In this document: one piece after another, positions 1-6,992 of the stretch | Position numbering within the stretch: the first letter of the stretch is position 1 | Layout: each line of letters starts with the position of its first letter | Assembly (NCBI GenBank): GCA_948760655.1 | Contig: CAQBKK010000041.1 | Span: forward strand, 1 to 9,727 | Source: an uncultured Bacilli bacterium | GTDB taxonomy: Bacteria > Bacillota_I > Bacilli_A > RF39 > UBA660 | DNA length: 9,727 bases | Reading direction: 5' to 3' | Notes under the pieces: generated by a model | What the model was told of the DNA's origin: nothing | Database searches by the model: none | What the model saw: only the letters and a program-made list of their open reading frames with translations | Position numbers and translations under genes: made by a program

Positions 1-402
1 TTCTTCTTTTATCTTTTTGATTTCTTTTTCATTTAAAGTAAATATATAAGAATCTACTTTTTCTAAATCACATTCTATTTTTTCTTTTTCGATGATTTCT
101 TTGGCTATTTGAATTGCTTCTTTTTGAGCGTTTAAATAACTTATTGCTGTATCTTTTCCTATATTTTTTTCTAAATCCGTATATATAGTTTCTTGTAAAA
201 AAGTTAGTTTTCCTGTTGTATTTTGCGTTACTCCTTTTCCTATATTTCCAGCATCTACTAGACAAATGGAGGAAAAGTCTTTTAAATAATACATAGTTGT
301 TAACCCAGCAATGCCTCCGCCGATAATTAGTATGTCTACTTCTTTATCCTTTTTTAAAGTTGGAAATTCTAATTTTGTTTGATATTTTTCCCATATACTC
401 AT
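1..402 (-). CDS. FAD-dependent oxidoreductase, DAO-like (N-terminal 134 residues; runs off the left edge)
   Basis: This is the N-terminal part of a flavoprotein of the glycine oxidase/D-amino acid oxidase-like FAD-dependent superfamily. After about 20 residues comes a Rossmann strand with the dinucleotide motif IIGGGIAGLTT (GGGIAG at residues 28-33). The second beta strand ends LVDA at about 48-51, where an acidic residue usually contacts the ribose. The segment GKGVTQNTTGKLT follows at about 55-67, a typical flavin-contacting stretch of this group, sometimes seen in Rieske-fused relatives such as YhfW. Substrate and C-terminal domain lie outside the window. I chose the ATG at 402 because GGTGA stands about 6 bases before it; an in-frame ATG at 414 has no ribosome binding site. 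It follows a terminator, so it is probably its own transcription unit. The superfamily call is firm; the exact enzyme is unknown. Confidence 0.85.
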   Translation of the reverse strand, partial: MSIWEKYQTKLEFPTLKKDKEVDILIIGGGIAGLTTMYYLKDFSSICLVDAGNIGKGVTQNTTGKLTFLQETIYTDLEKNIGKDTAISYLNAQKEAIQIAKEIIEKEKIECDLEKVDSYIFTLNEKEIKKIKEE

Positions 403-448
403 ATTCTTCACCATTTATTAAGATGATGAAAAAATGCTTTCTTTATGC

Positions 449-473
449 AAAAAGAACACTTTTAAAGTGTTCT
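449..473 (-). terminator. Rho-independent terminator after the PH-domain gene
   Basis: A near-perfect inverted repeat (AGAACACTTT and AAAGTGTTCT around one base, 453-473) is followed on the minus strand by five Ts (453-449). The stem overlaps the TAG stop of the PH-domain gene (472-474). It separates the two-gene operon from the oxidoreductase downstream. Confidence 0.85.
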
Positions 474-873
474 AGCTTTCAACTGTTTGTTTCATCATTA
501 GTTTAAATACTTGCTTTAAATTTTCTTTTTTGTCATGATTCATGTTTACAAAGTTAATGTGTAACTGATAGCTACTATTTAAGCTAAAAAGTAATTCTAC
601 TTTTCCAGGAACATAATTAATTGCACTTGTTGATATTGAATTATAAGGAACTACATGCACTTTTTTATAATACATAGCTAGTGGATCTCTATCAAAAAGA
701 ATCATTTTTTTGTTGGTGAAGACTACATAGTCTTTACTATTTTTATATGCGATGACAATTTTTTCACTATCATAAACATATTCTTTTGTATATTCAGGTA
801 ATAATTCTGTATCTATAATTTCTTCTTTAAAATCAAAATATTTTGTTAGCTCTTTAAACTTCATATAAGCCAT
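472..873 (-). CDS. small bacterial PH-domain-like protein (bPH/YvbH-type)
   Basis: This encodes a 133-residue soluble protein without signal peptide or membrane segment. The central region (about 35-115) alternates short beta strands and ends in an amphipathic helix. Landmarks include YVVFTNKKMILFDRD at about 49-63, followed by KVHVVPYNSIST at about 71-82. This pattern of a strand ending in a turn with Asp-Arg, followed by a V(P)Y-x-S-I-x strand, is characteristic of bacterial pleckstrin-homology folds (bPH_1 family). Such domains are about this size and often stand alone; their ligands are poorly known. The ATG at 873 is preceded by AGAGG at 9 bases; another ATG three codons in is too far from it. 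Only 17 bases separate it from the upstream secreted-protein gene, so the two are cotranscribed from the promoter at 1930-1959. The family call rests on pattern recognition only. Confidence 0.65.
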   Translation of the reverse strand: MAYMKFKELTKYFDFKEEIIDTELLPEYTKEYVYDSEKIVIAYKNSKDYVVFTNKKMILFDRDPLAMYYKKVHVVPYNSISTSAINYVPGKVELLFSLNSSYQLHINFVNMNHDKKENLKQVFKLMMKQTVES

Positions 874-890
874 TTTAAGTTACCTCTTTC

Positions 891-1904
891 TTATGCTATA
901 GAAAAATCAATACTTGTTTCATTTCCTGCTCTATCAATGGCTACAATATGATATGTTCCACTTGTAGTAAATGTTTTTGTATAGTTTCTTCTATTTACAT
1001 CATATTTTCCAAACTCTTTTATAATCTCTTCTTGACCAATTGCATTTATTCTTTTGATAAAATTCAAGTCATTGTCTGTAAATGTTAATGTTACACTTTT
1101 ATATACTTCTTCTGTACTGATAGTAGTTTTTTCTACTCCATTTAAAGTAATTCCTTTGCCTACAATTTTAGGTTTAATACTATCATATACCATTTCTGCT
1201 TCTTTTATTATATTTCCATTTGCATCGTATAATTTGAAAGTATATAAAGTATTTAAATTTACTGTATATTCATTTGAGGTTATTGTTTCAACTTTATTTG
1301 GCCAATAAGATACTACCATATAACTATAATTTGGTTCATTAATTATAATTTTATTGTTAGAAAATGAATCACCATCTACAAAATTGAAACTTGGTATTGG
1401 ATTTTTTTCGTCTTCTCCTGTACCTGGTTTATTTTCTGTTTCATTTTCATTCGGATTATTATTGCCATTCCCTGGATTATTATTGCCACCATTTTCTGTG
1501 TTATTGTTATTATTGTTGTTACCATTATTGGTATTATTTTCATTGGAATTTCCACCAGTATTCGGTTCTTTATTTGTTGTTTGATTATTTGTATTTCCTT
1601 GTGAAGGATTTTTTTGTGTATTTGTTTGTGTGTTATTTACAATGCCTGTAACTGTACCATCATTCACAGTTTCTTCTGGAAGTATGTTTTCTTCTTCATC
1701 ACTATCTGTTGGAAGATTTCCTAAATTTTCATTGGTTTGGTTGGTGGTATTCTCACCTTTATTTTGCTTAGAATCTTCTTTGTATTGTATATTTTGTCCT
1801 GGTTCACTAAAATCTTCATCGCTTGATCCTGCGAAAACAAACATTCCTGTTCCATAAATTAGTAACAACACTACGGCAATAACTAAACCTCTATTTTTAT
1901 TCAT
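891..1904 (-). CDS. secreted/anchored protein with Asn-rich low-complexity stalk and C-terminal Ig-like domains
   Basis: A 337-residue extracytoplasmic protein. Residues 1-6 (MNKNRG) are basic and residues 7-25 form a hydrophobic segment ending VFA-GSS, a plausible signal peptidase I site after residue 25, although it could stay as an uncleaved anchor. Residues about 27-170 are low-complexity and acidic to neutral, rich in Asn, Gly, Thr, Glu and Pro, with a run of seven Asn near 129-135. This is typical of a wall-spanning stalk. Residues about 171-337 are beta-rich, probably two Ig-like folds; the last ends with SGTYHIVAIDRAGNETS, the signature terminal strand of bacterial Ig-like repeats. 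There is no LPXTG motif and no lipobox cysteine. The SD AGGTAGGG lies about 8 bases before the ATG. It shares an operon with the PH-domain gene and lies next to a signal peptidase operon. The function is probably at the surface; the ligand is unknown. Confidence 0.7.
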   Translation of the reverse strand: MNKNRGLVIAVVLLLIYGTGMFVFAGSSDEDFSEPGQNIQYKEDSKQNKGENTTNQTNENLGNLPTDSDEEENILPEETVNDGTVTGIVNNTQTNTQKNPSQGNTNNQTTNKEPNTGGNSNENNTNNGNNNNNNNTENGGNNNPGNGNNNPNENETENKPGTGEDEKNPIPSFNFVDGDSFSNNKIIINEPNYSYMVVSYWPNKVETITSNEYTVNLNTLYTFKLYDANGNIIKEAEMVYDSIKPKIVGKGITLNGVEKTTISTEEVYKSVTLTFTDNDLNFIKRINAIGQEEIIKEFGKYDVNRRNYTKTFTTSGTYHIVAIDRAGNETSIDFSIA

Positions 1905-1929
1905 ATTTTATACCCTACCTATCATAATC

Positions 1930-1959
1930 ATTATACGTTTAAAATTCTATTTCTGTCAA
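1930..1959 (-). promoter_or_regulatory. sigma-A-type promoter for the Ig-like/PH-domain operon
   Basis: On the minus strand, consensus TTGACA (1954-1959) and consensus TATAAT (1930-1935) are 18 bases apart. Transcription would start at about 1923, giving a leader of about 20 nt that consists almost only of the ribosome binding site. Confidence 0.85.
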
Positions 1960-1993
1960 TAAAATTATACTTTATTTTTTTAATTTTTTTCTT

Positions 1994-2033
1994 AAAAAAA
2001 AGACTTCTATTTTATTTTTTAGAAAGTCTTTTT
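1994..2033 (-). terminator. Rho-independent terminator after the signal peptidase gene
   Basis: Minus-strand arms AAAAAGACTTTCTA and TAGAAGTCTTTTT pair with one bulged base and are followed by a run of eight Ts. It starts a few bases after the signal peptidase stop. The A/T tracts on both sides could let it work in either direction, but no plus-strand gene points at it. Confidence 0.85.
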
Positions 2034-2035
2034 GA

Positions 2036-2563
2036 TTACATAAATTTAAATTTATTTAATGGCCAAAAGCGAATTGCCACTTTTCCAATTATGTCCTCTT
2101 TTTTTATTAATCCAATTTCTCTACTATCTAAAGAATTTAAACGATTATCTCCTAAAACTAAGTACATATCTTCTGGTATTTTTTCATATCCTAAATCTTT
2201 TAAATAAAAATCTTTATATACAAGTGTGTCATCAATATAAGATTCTTCTGTTTTTTGATTATTTATATAAAGGGTACTATTTTTAATTTCTATTGTTTCG
2301 CCTGGCAAGCCTATTACTCTTTTTATTAAATATTTTGTATCTGCATATTTTAAGGAAATTATATCTCCTCTTTCTACTTTTCCTAATCGATATTTTAATT
2401 TATTCAAAAATAAAATATCGTCATTTTTTAACGTTGGATTCATAGAATCACCAACAACTTTTGTTACTGAAAAAACATATTGTATTAATAGCAAAGCAAT
2501 AATAATAAATAAAATTACTTTTGCTGTATCTTTTACAAACTCTTTTATTTCTAACCAATCCAT
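2036..2563 (-). CDS. lepB: signal peptidase I (Ser/Lys type)
   Basis: A membrane-anchored protease of family S26 that removes signal peptides from secreted proteins at the outer face of the membrane. The 175-residue product has one N-terminal membrane segment (about 15-33), as usual in Gram-positive enzymes. The nucleophile is Ser40 in VGDSMNPTL, the general base is Lys81 in LIKRVIGLPGE, and box E is GDNRLNSLDSREIG (138-151); all catalytic motifs are intact and the length is normal. SD GGAG is about 8 bases before the ATG. It lies 31 bases after a gene for a protein with a SipW-type signal peptide, so that protein is its likely main substrate. SipW-class peptidases, the usual partners, have His in place of this Lys, so this is a Lys-type enzyme in a SipW-like setting. 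The symbol names the family, not a confirmed orthologue. Confidence 0.92.
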   Translation of the reverse strand: MDWLEIKEFVKDTAKVILFIIIALLLIQYVFSVTKVVGDSMNPTLKNDDILFLNKLKYRLGKVERGDIISLKYADTKYLIKRVIGLPGETIEIKNSTLYINNQKTEESYIDDTLVYKDFYLKDLGYEKIPEDMYLVLGDNRLNSLDSREIGLIKKEDIIGKVAIRFWPLNKFKFM

Positions 2564-2580
2564 TTTTTATTCTCCATTCC

Positions 2581-2607
2581 AAAATAAAGGCCAACTAATT
2601 TGTTGGC
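2581..2607 (-). terminator. weak intercistronic hairpin between substrate gene and signal peptidase gene
   Basis: On the minus strand GCCAAC and GTTGGC form a 6-bp stem with a 6-base loop, followed by CTTTATTTT. The stem overlaps the end of the secreted-protein gene. The short stem and interrupted U tract suggest partial termination or 3'-end protection, which would give more substrate than peptidase mRNA. This is inference from structure only. Confidence 0.45.
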
Positions 2608-3383
2608 ACTGTTACTTCTTTTGTTGTTTGTTCTGCTCTTACCTTTATTGTAAAATAAACTGTCGCTTGTTTATTCTCAATTATTTTATTTCCATCTTCG
2701 TCTATAGTAACATCTCCTGCATATTTTAAAGTTTGTGTACTACCATCTTCTTTTGTTATCTCTATTGTTTCCCCAGGATTAATGATTGCATTTTCTCCTT
2801 TTATTGTATCTGCTTTATCATTTACATTTATATCGCTTTCTTCAAACTCCCACCACCAACGAATAATGTGCTCCGTTTCGTCGATAGGAGTTCCTGCACT
2901 ATATACGTTATCTGGACTATATATACTTTCAATTTGATTAGCTAATTCTTTAATATTCATTGTTTTTTTCAAATTATCGAACTGATACCAAATTCTTCCT
3001 ACAGTATCCTCAGATGCCATAATATCAATTGCAAGAAAATAATTTGTTTCTGGTGTCCCTGTTATTTTAAATCTATACTCTCCAGAAGTTCCTGGAGCAA
3101 TTACTTTGTAGCATGGATTTTCTTCATCATATTCTCTATCTTCTGTTCCTTTTGCACACTCGCTAAGGGATTTTACATATTCATGATCATCTTCTCCCTT
3201 TGTATATGAATCTTTGAATAAATCTACTTTTTGGACGACATTTACTCCCCATTTTGCTACTCTGGCTTCATCTGCAATATCAATTGCTGAAATATACTTT
3301 GCAAAAGTACCGCTAATTAGAAATAGGGATAATAGTGTTGCAACACTTAAACTAATGAATGCGATTTTTCCTTTCTTTTTCAT
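2595..3383 (-). CDS. TasA/CalY-like secreted protein with SipW-type signal peptide
   Basis: A 262-residue exported protein. Residues 1-6 are basic (MKKKGK), about 7-26 hydrophobic, followed by SGTFAKYIS, the signature of SipW-dependent signal peptides; cleavage would follow Ala28. The motif APGTSGEYRFKITG (about 97-110) matches the conserved 'APGTSG' strand of the TasA/camelysin-like group, whose best known members form extracellular fibres. The rest is beta-rich. Cys76 and Cys91 flank an acidic loop and could form a disulfide. There is no LPXTG motif. I prefer the ATG at 3383 to the one at 3389, because the perfect AGGAGG ends 7 bases before 3383 and only one base before 3389. It is the first gene of an operon with signal peptidase I, its likely processing enzyme. 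Fibre formation is not shown by the sequence. Confidence 0.75.
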   Translation of the reverse strand: MKKKGKIAFISLSVATLLSLFLISGTFAKYISAIDIADEARVAKWGVNVVQKVDLFKDSYTKGEDDHEYVKSLSECAKGTEDREYDEENPCYKVIAPGTSGEYRFKITGTPETNYFLAIDIMASEDTVGRIWYQFDNLKKTMNIKELANQIESIYSPDNVYSAGTPIDETEHIIRWWWEFEESDINVNDKADTIKGENAIINPGETIEITKEDGSTQTLKYAGDVTIDEDGNKIIENKQATVYFTIKVRAEQTTKEVTVPTN

Positions 3384-3440
3384 AACCATTCCTCCTGCTA
3401 ATTTGATTCTCTGTTTTCCTTTAAATTCCTTCTTACAAAA

Positions 3441-3471
3441 ATTATATCACACTTTATTTAGAAATTGTCAT
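3441..3471 (-). promoter_or_regulatory. extended -10 promoter for the secreted protein/signal peptidase operon
   Basis: On the minus strand TGATATAAT gives a consensus -10 (3441-3446) with the TGn extension. An imperfect -35, ATGACA (3466-3471), lies 19 bases upstream. Transcription from about 3434 would give a leader of about 50 nt ending in the AGGAGG site. Confidence 0.7.
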
Positions 3472-3500
3472 CTTTTTTTTATTTTTGTAAATATTTTTAG

Positions 3501-3995
3501 TTATTGATGTAATGTTTCTGAATCGTTTCTATTTTCTTCTATAATTCCGATTAGTCCTTTACTTTTTTCTATTTTTTTTAAATGTAAAAGAATTTTCTCT
3601 ATATTGTCAATTTCTTCTTTTGCTAGAGCTAATCTATCCATTACACTGTTTATCATCGTTTGTTCTTCTTTTTGATAACTTATTTCGTTTCCAGTAATAG
3701 CTTTTATTAAAATTTTATCCATTAAAACTATAGTTTTTTCATATTCACAAATGAATTGTTTATATAATATTTCTGGCACAAAATATCGAGCAGATTCCAC
3801 TTGCCTTTTTAAATTTATTATATTTACTGGACTATACATTGGATTTGTTTTTTCAATATTTAATATATATGTAGCTGCATTATCTTCTTGGGCACATTTC
3901 CATACTTCCATTTGATATTTTTTTAAATATTCAAAAATATCCCTAAAGGAATTGGTAATTTGATTGTTATATTTTTGATTACTTTTAGAATGCAT
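3501..3995 (-). CDS. hypothetical helical protein, 164 residues
   Basis: I do not recognise this gene. It predicts a cytoplasmic protein, almost wholly alpha-helical, with no signal peptide and no membrane segment. Two amphipathic stretches can be seen: about 55-105, and about 118-150 (SVMDRLALAKEEIDNIEK followed by more charged heptad-like sequence), the second likely a coiled coil. One cysteine (WKCAQ, about 34) stands alone. The tail is polar (EENRNDSETLHQ). SD AAGGA is about 8 bases before the ATG, and the gene has a good promoter of its own. No terminator is visible after it, so read-through into the TasA-like operon about 120 bases downstream is possible. Codon use and composition match its neighbours, and there is no sign of breakage. 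It is likely a real gene of unknown role. Confidence 0.7.
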   Translation of the reverse strand: MHSKSNQKYNNQITNSFRDIFEYLKKYQMEVWKCAQEDNAATYILNIEKTNPMYSPVNIINLKRQVESARYFVPEILYKQFICEYEKTIVLMDKILIKAITGNEISYQKEEQTMINSVMDRLALAKEEIDNIEKILLHLKKIEKSKGLIGIIEENRNDSETLHQ

Positions 3996-4026
3996 TTCCG
4001 TCTTCCTTTCTTTTTATTGCTTAGTT

Positions 4027-4055
4027 ATCTTAACAATCCTTTTTTCGGCTGTCAA
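4027..4055 (-). promoter_or_regulatory. promoter for the 164-residue hypothetical gene
   Basis: Minus strand: consensus TTGACA (4050-4055), a 17-base spacer, then TAAGAT (4027-4032) preceded by TGT, an extended -10. The leader would be about 25 nt. Confidence 0.75.
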
Positions 4056-4348
4056 TTCTTTTTGCTATTTTTGTAAGAATTAAAGTGTTCTAAATTTTAC
4101 CATTTGATAATCTTAAATTGAAACAAATCTCTAGGGTTTTAGCGAATGAAATTTCTTATAGTTTTTTTTATTTATTAATACTTAAATAAAAATTAACAAT
4201 ATTTTTCTTTCATAATTTCTCCGACTTCAATAATTTATTTTCTATAACTTTGAATTTATAATAGTCATTTAAAATATATTAATTATAAAAGTTCGAGTTA
4301 TCCTTACATCTGGTGCGATTACTAAAAAAAGGGTTTTGCACACCTAAT
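4056..4348. other. non-coding gap of about 290 bases with a GC-richer segment at 4291-4344
   Basis: I see no credible gene here; both strands are broken by stops and most of it is plain AT-rich sequence. The exception is 4291-4344, clearly richer in G and C, with GTTCGAG at 4291-4297 and ends that can pair weakly (GGTG 4312-4315 with CACC 4341-4344). It is not a tRNA: the T-loop-like GTTCGAG has no pairing T-stem and no CCA end. It may be a remnant of an older insertion or part of a small RNA. Confidence 0.4.
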
Positions 4349-4380
4349 TAAAAAAATAGTTCATCAATATTTGACAAACT
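4349..4380 (-). terminator. Rho-independent terminator after the J-domain gene
   Basis: Minus strand: AGTTTGTCAA and TTGATGAACT make a 10-bp stem (two G-U pairs) with an ATA loop, followed by A and seven Ts. It lies 22 bases after the stop codon. Confidence 0.8.
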
Positions 4381-4402
4381 TTTTATAAACACGGCTTTTT
4401 TG

Positions 4403-5947
4403 TTAGGCTGTTCTACTATTTGATGGTCCTTCGTTCATTTCAGCACTAACTTTTTGTTCTACTGAAAACCATTTTAATAGATTATCTTGAATAGTCTCTA
4501 GTTCTTCATAAGATAAATAATCTAGTTTATAAGGTGATGGTAATAATAAAGATACCATAATATTTTTACTTCTGCATAATTCTTCTATTTCAGCAGATAT
4601 TTTTAATACTTTTTCTCTATATTCATCTAATTGTTTTTTTAAAGCAACTGCAAAAACAAATAATTGAGTTTTCCTTTGCAAAAAATTTGCGTTTGTCATA
4701 AATTCCGACAAACTTTTAATTGAAAGTTCTAATTGTCCATTCGTCATATAATCCATTTTGAAATCTGTACCAAGCATTTTATTAAGACTATGTTTTTTAT
4801 CTAACTTATATATTTCTGAAATATATTTTTCTCGTCTTTCTTCTATTAAAGTTCGAATTTCATTATTTAGTTTTCTTTCTATAAAATTCATGTTGTCAAA
4901 ATTTATAGTTTCTTTGTGATCTTCTACATATTTTCTAAATTGATTAATAGATTTACTATCTAAATATTCTTTTGGTTCATCAAGACTTTTACCATGGTGA
5001 ATAAAAATTGATTGTGTAATATCAAGTTGTACTATTAATTCATTATATTTTTGTAATTGATATATTTTAGAATTAAATTCTTTTTCCATTTCTTGTTGGA
5101 CTTTTTGAAACTCCTTAGCATCAATTTGACATTTATTTTTTACGTCTAAATATTTTTCATCAATTGTTATATTTATTCCATTTTCTTGTATAGTTTCATA
5201 AGCCTGTTTCAAATTATAATATGCTATAGTATTTTTTATAGCTGTTTCTGTTTCTTCTTGAAATGTTTTAAATTCACTAGCAGTTGTTTTTCCACGATTT
5301 TCTTCTTTTAAATATTTATCTAAAGAAACTACAGGCTTTAATTTAAATTTCACAAATTTTTCTTCAAAATTAGCAAATATTGTTTGAAATTTATCAAATG
5401 CTTTAGCATTTTCAATAACTTTTTTTACAACTTCATCTAATTTATCTTGGTAGTCTTTAATTATTATTGAATCAATTTTTCCACGATTATTTGCATCTAT
5501 AAAACTATTTAGATTCTTCATCAGTTGATTTACATAAGAAAAATCTAAATTAGCTTTTTCCACTTCTTTTTGTTTTTGTTGATAAAACTTTTGGAATTCA
5601 TCAAATGCAATTTCGTTGCTGAATCGTACACAATTGTTTACAAAACCTCCACCATTAAAAAAACTACCACTTTGATTAAAATAACTGGAAAATATATCGG
5701 TAAAATCGTTAAAACCAGTAAAATTAGTACTTTGGTTATTGGTATTACTATTTTTTCTATTAGTTACTTTATCATAAGCGTCTTTAACCTCTTCTAATTT
5801 TTCTGCCATCTCTTTTTTTGTCTTTTCATCAGACACTTCATATTTATCAGGATGATAAATAATCAAACGCTTACGATATGCTTCATCTATTTCTTGCTTT
5901 GACGCATTTTCAGTTACACCTAGTATTTCATAATATTTGTTGATCAT
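4403..5947 (-). CDS. J-domain (DnaJ-like) co-chaperone with long coiled-coil C-terminus
   Basis: A 514-residue class III (type C) J-protein. Residues about 1-63 are a full J-domain: NKYYEILGVTENASKQEIDE, then the essential HPD at 32-34 (YHPDKYE), and helices III-IV ending in KDAYDKVTN. J-domains stimulate ATP hydrolysis by Hsp70/DnaK. Residues about 65-105 are rich in Asn, Ser, Gly and Phe, like a G/F linker. The remaining 400 residues are highly charged and helical, with several probable coiled-coil blocks. The zinc finger and beta-sandwich substrate domains of true DnaJ are absent, so this is not dnaJ itself. I chose the ATG at 5947, with AGGTGG 8 bases before it; a GTG at 5959 has no site. 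It is monocistronic, with its own promoter and terminator. The coiled coil probably tethers DnaK to a specific, unknown partner. Confidence 0.85.
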   Translation of the reverse strand: MINKYYEILGVTENASKQEIDEAYRKRLIIYHPDKYEVSDEKTKKEMAEKLEEVKDAYDKVTNRKNSNTNNQSTNFTGFNDFTDIFSSYFNQSGSFFNGGGFVNNCVRFSNEIAFDEFQKFYQQKQKEVEKANLDFSYVNQLMKNLNSFIDANNRGKIDSIIIKDYQDKLDEVVKKVIENAKAFDKFQTIFANFEEKFVKFKLKPVVSLDKYLKEENRGKTTASEFKTFQEETETAIKNTIAYYNLKQAYETIQENGINITIDEKYLDVKNKCQIDAKEFQKVQQEMEKEFNSKIYQLQKYNELIVQLDITQSIFIHHGKSLDEPKEYLDSKSINQFRKYVEDHKETINFDNMNFIERKLNNEIRTLIEERREKYISEIYKLDKKHSLNKMLGTDFKMDYMTNGQLELSIKSLSEFMTNANFLQRKTQLFVFAVALKKQLDEYREKVLKISAEIEELCRSKNIMVSLLLPSPYKLDYLSYEELETIQDNLLKWFSVEQKVSAEMNEGPSNSRTA

Positions 5948-5967
5948 AATTCTTTCCACCTACTTTT

Positions 5968-6012
5968 AGTATAACATAAAAATATCAATACAAATTAATC
6001 AATTTAATTTGT
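5968..6012 (-). promoter_or_regulatory. extended -10 promoter with a palindromic operator candidate, J-domain gene
   Basis: Minus strand TGTTATACT forms an extended -10 (TATACT at 5968-5973). The -35 position, 17 bases away, holds a poor AATTTG. That position lies inside a perfect inverted repeat, ACAAATTAA - TCAAT - TTAATTTGT (5990-6012, 9-bp arms). A protein bound there would cover the -35 region, so it is a good operator candidate, either blocking the promoter or replacing the weak -35 contact. Confidence 0.6.
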
Positions 6013-6140
6013 AAAGAAAAAGTATAAATAATCTTCATACTCTCTAAACAATTAAACTACTTGTTACACCTTGTTTTACTATACAATTTTGAATCCAGAT
6101 CTTCAATTATATTCAAACTTGATTCTTGATACATAGCTAA

Positions 6141-6992
6141 GTCTATGCAAAGAAGAAACAACCTAGGGACATAAAAAAATTTTGGGACAAACACTTTAAA
6201 GAAAACTATGGAAATTTTCTACCTTCTCAAATAACTTTATCCTTAATTCAAGAAATGCACGATACTTTAGATGCAAAAATAAATCCAAGAACTAATGATT
6301 TTTATACTACTTCTACAAAAAACACCTTTCATTCTACTCTAGTTGATTTCTATAACTTTCTTTATAGAAAAGGAAAAATTGAAATAAACTATGCTAAAGT
6401 AATAGGTTCATTCAAAAATCCAAATGTAAATAAGAATACAAAGCCTATAATAAAATATCAAACTTTAGAACAATATAAACAGTTTATGGAAGTTGTTGAT
6501 AATGAATTTTGGTACGTTTTCTTTAACTTTGCATTTTGGTATAATCCACGTAAAGGTGAACAACGTGCTTTAATTTGTGATATCGACTTAAAACATAATT
6601 CAATATATTTTCATAGCACTTTTTCTCGAAATAAAAATGGTGATGAAACTATTGGATCTATTAAAAACGGAAAAGAAAAGACAACATATTTAGCTGAGCA
6701 ATCAAAACCATATATAGAAAAACTAATAATTTTTTATAAAAATATGGATTACTATAATGATAATTGGTTTTTATTTGGTGGATCTTTTAACACATATAAA
6801 AATAGAATTGAAGATGCACTAAAAAAATATTATAGAATTTTAAAAAAAAAATGTCAAAAAAAAATAAAAGAACTTACACATCATGAGTTTGGCAGACATT
6901 CACACGCCTCTTTTTTGCTTAATATAGGTTGTGATAAAGAAGATATATATTTTATAAATTCATTTATTTCAAGACTGTATGGCTCTATATAG
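6141..6992 (+). pseudogene. tyrosine recombinase/phage-type integrase, truncated at both ends
   Basis: Recognisable integrase without a usable start or a catalytic end. The frame is open from 6141 with no start until the internal ATG at 6255. Recombinase-like sequence begins at once (KKFWDKHFKENYG, about 6174), so the usual N-terminal arm-binding part is missing. The SAM-like core-binding domain covers roughly 6174-6420. In the catalytic domain Arg I is present (YNPRKGEQ, Arg codon at 6549) and the hairpin Lys is likely in SIKNGKEKT. Box II reads THHEFGRHSHAS, where relatives have HDFRHSHAS: a GGC codon at 6891-6893 separates the His from its Arg. After NIGCDKEDIYFI (about 6956) similarity ends; the LGH motif and the nucleophilic Tyr are absent. 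It cannot be an active recombinase, but marks the edge of an old integrated element. It overlaps the tail of a minus-strand ORF. Confidence 0.85.

Noticed and set aside
68..265. 65-codon minus-strand frame rich in Lys, Arg, Asn and Ser
   Set aside because: It is a shadow of the FAD oxidoreductase gene in another frame; the composition is not protein-like.
1495..1580. Possible tandem repeat or CRISPR-like pattern
   Set aside because: The periodicity comes from Asn/Gly/Thr codons of the stalk; there are no regular repeats with unique spacers.
1354..1857. Several plus-strand frames rich in Leu, Ser, Tyr or Phe
   Set aside because: They are the complement of the low-complexity Asn-rich stalk of the minus-strand surface protein gene, with no ribosome sites.
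4291..4320. tRNA 3' end or attachment site in a tRNA
   Set aside because: GTTCGAG resembles a T-loop, but the flanks cannot form a T-stem, no acceptor partner is visible and there is no CCA.
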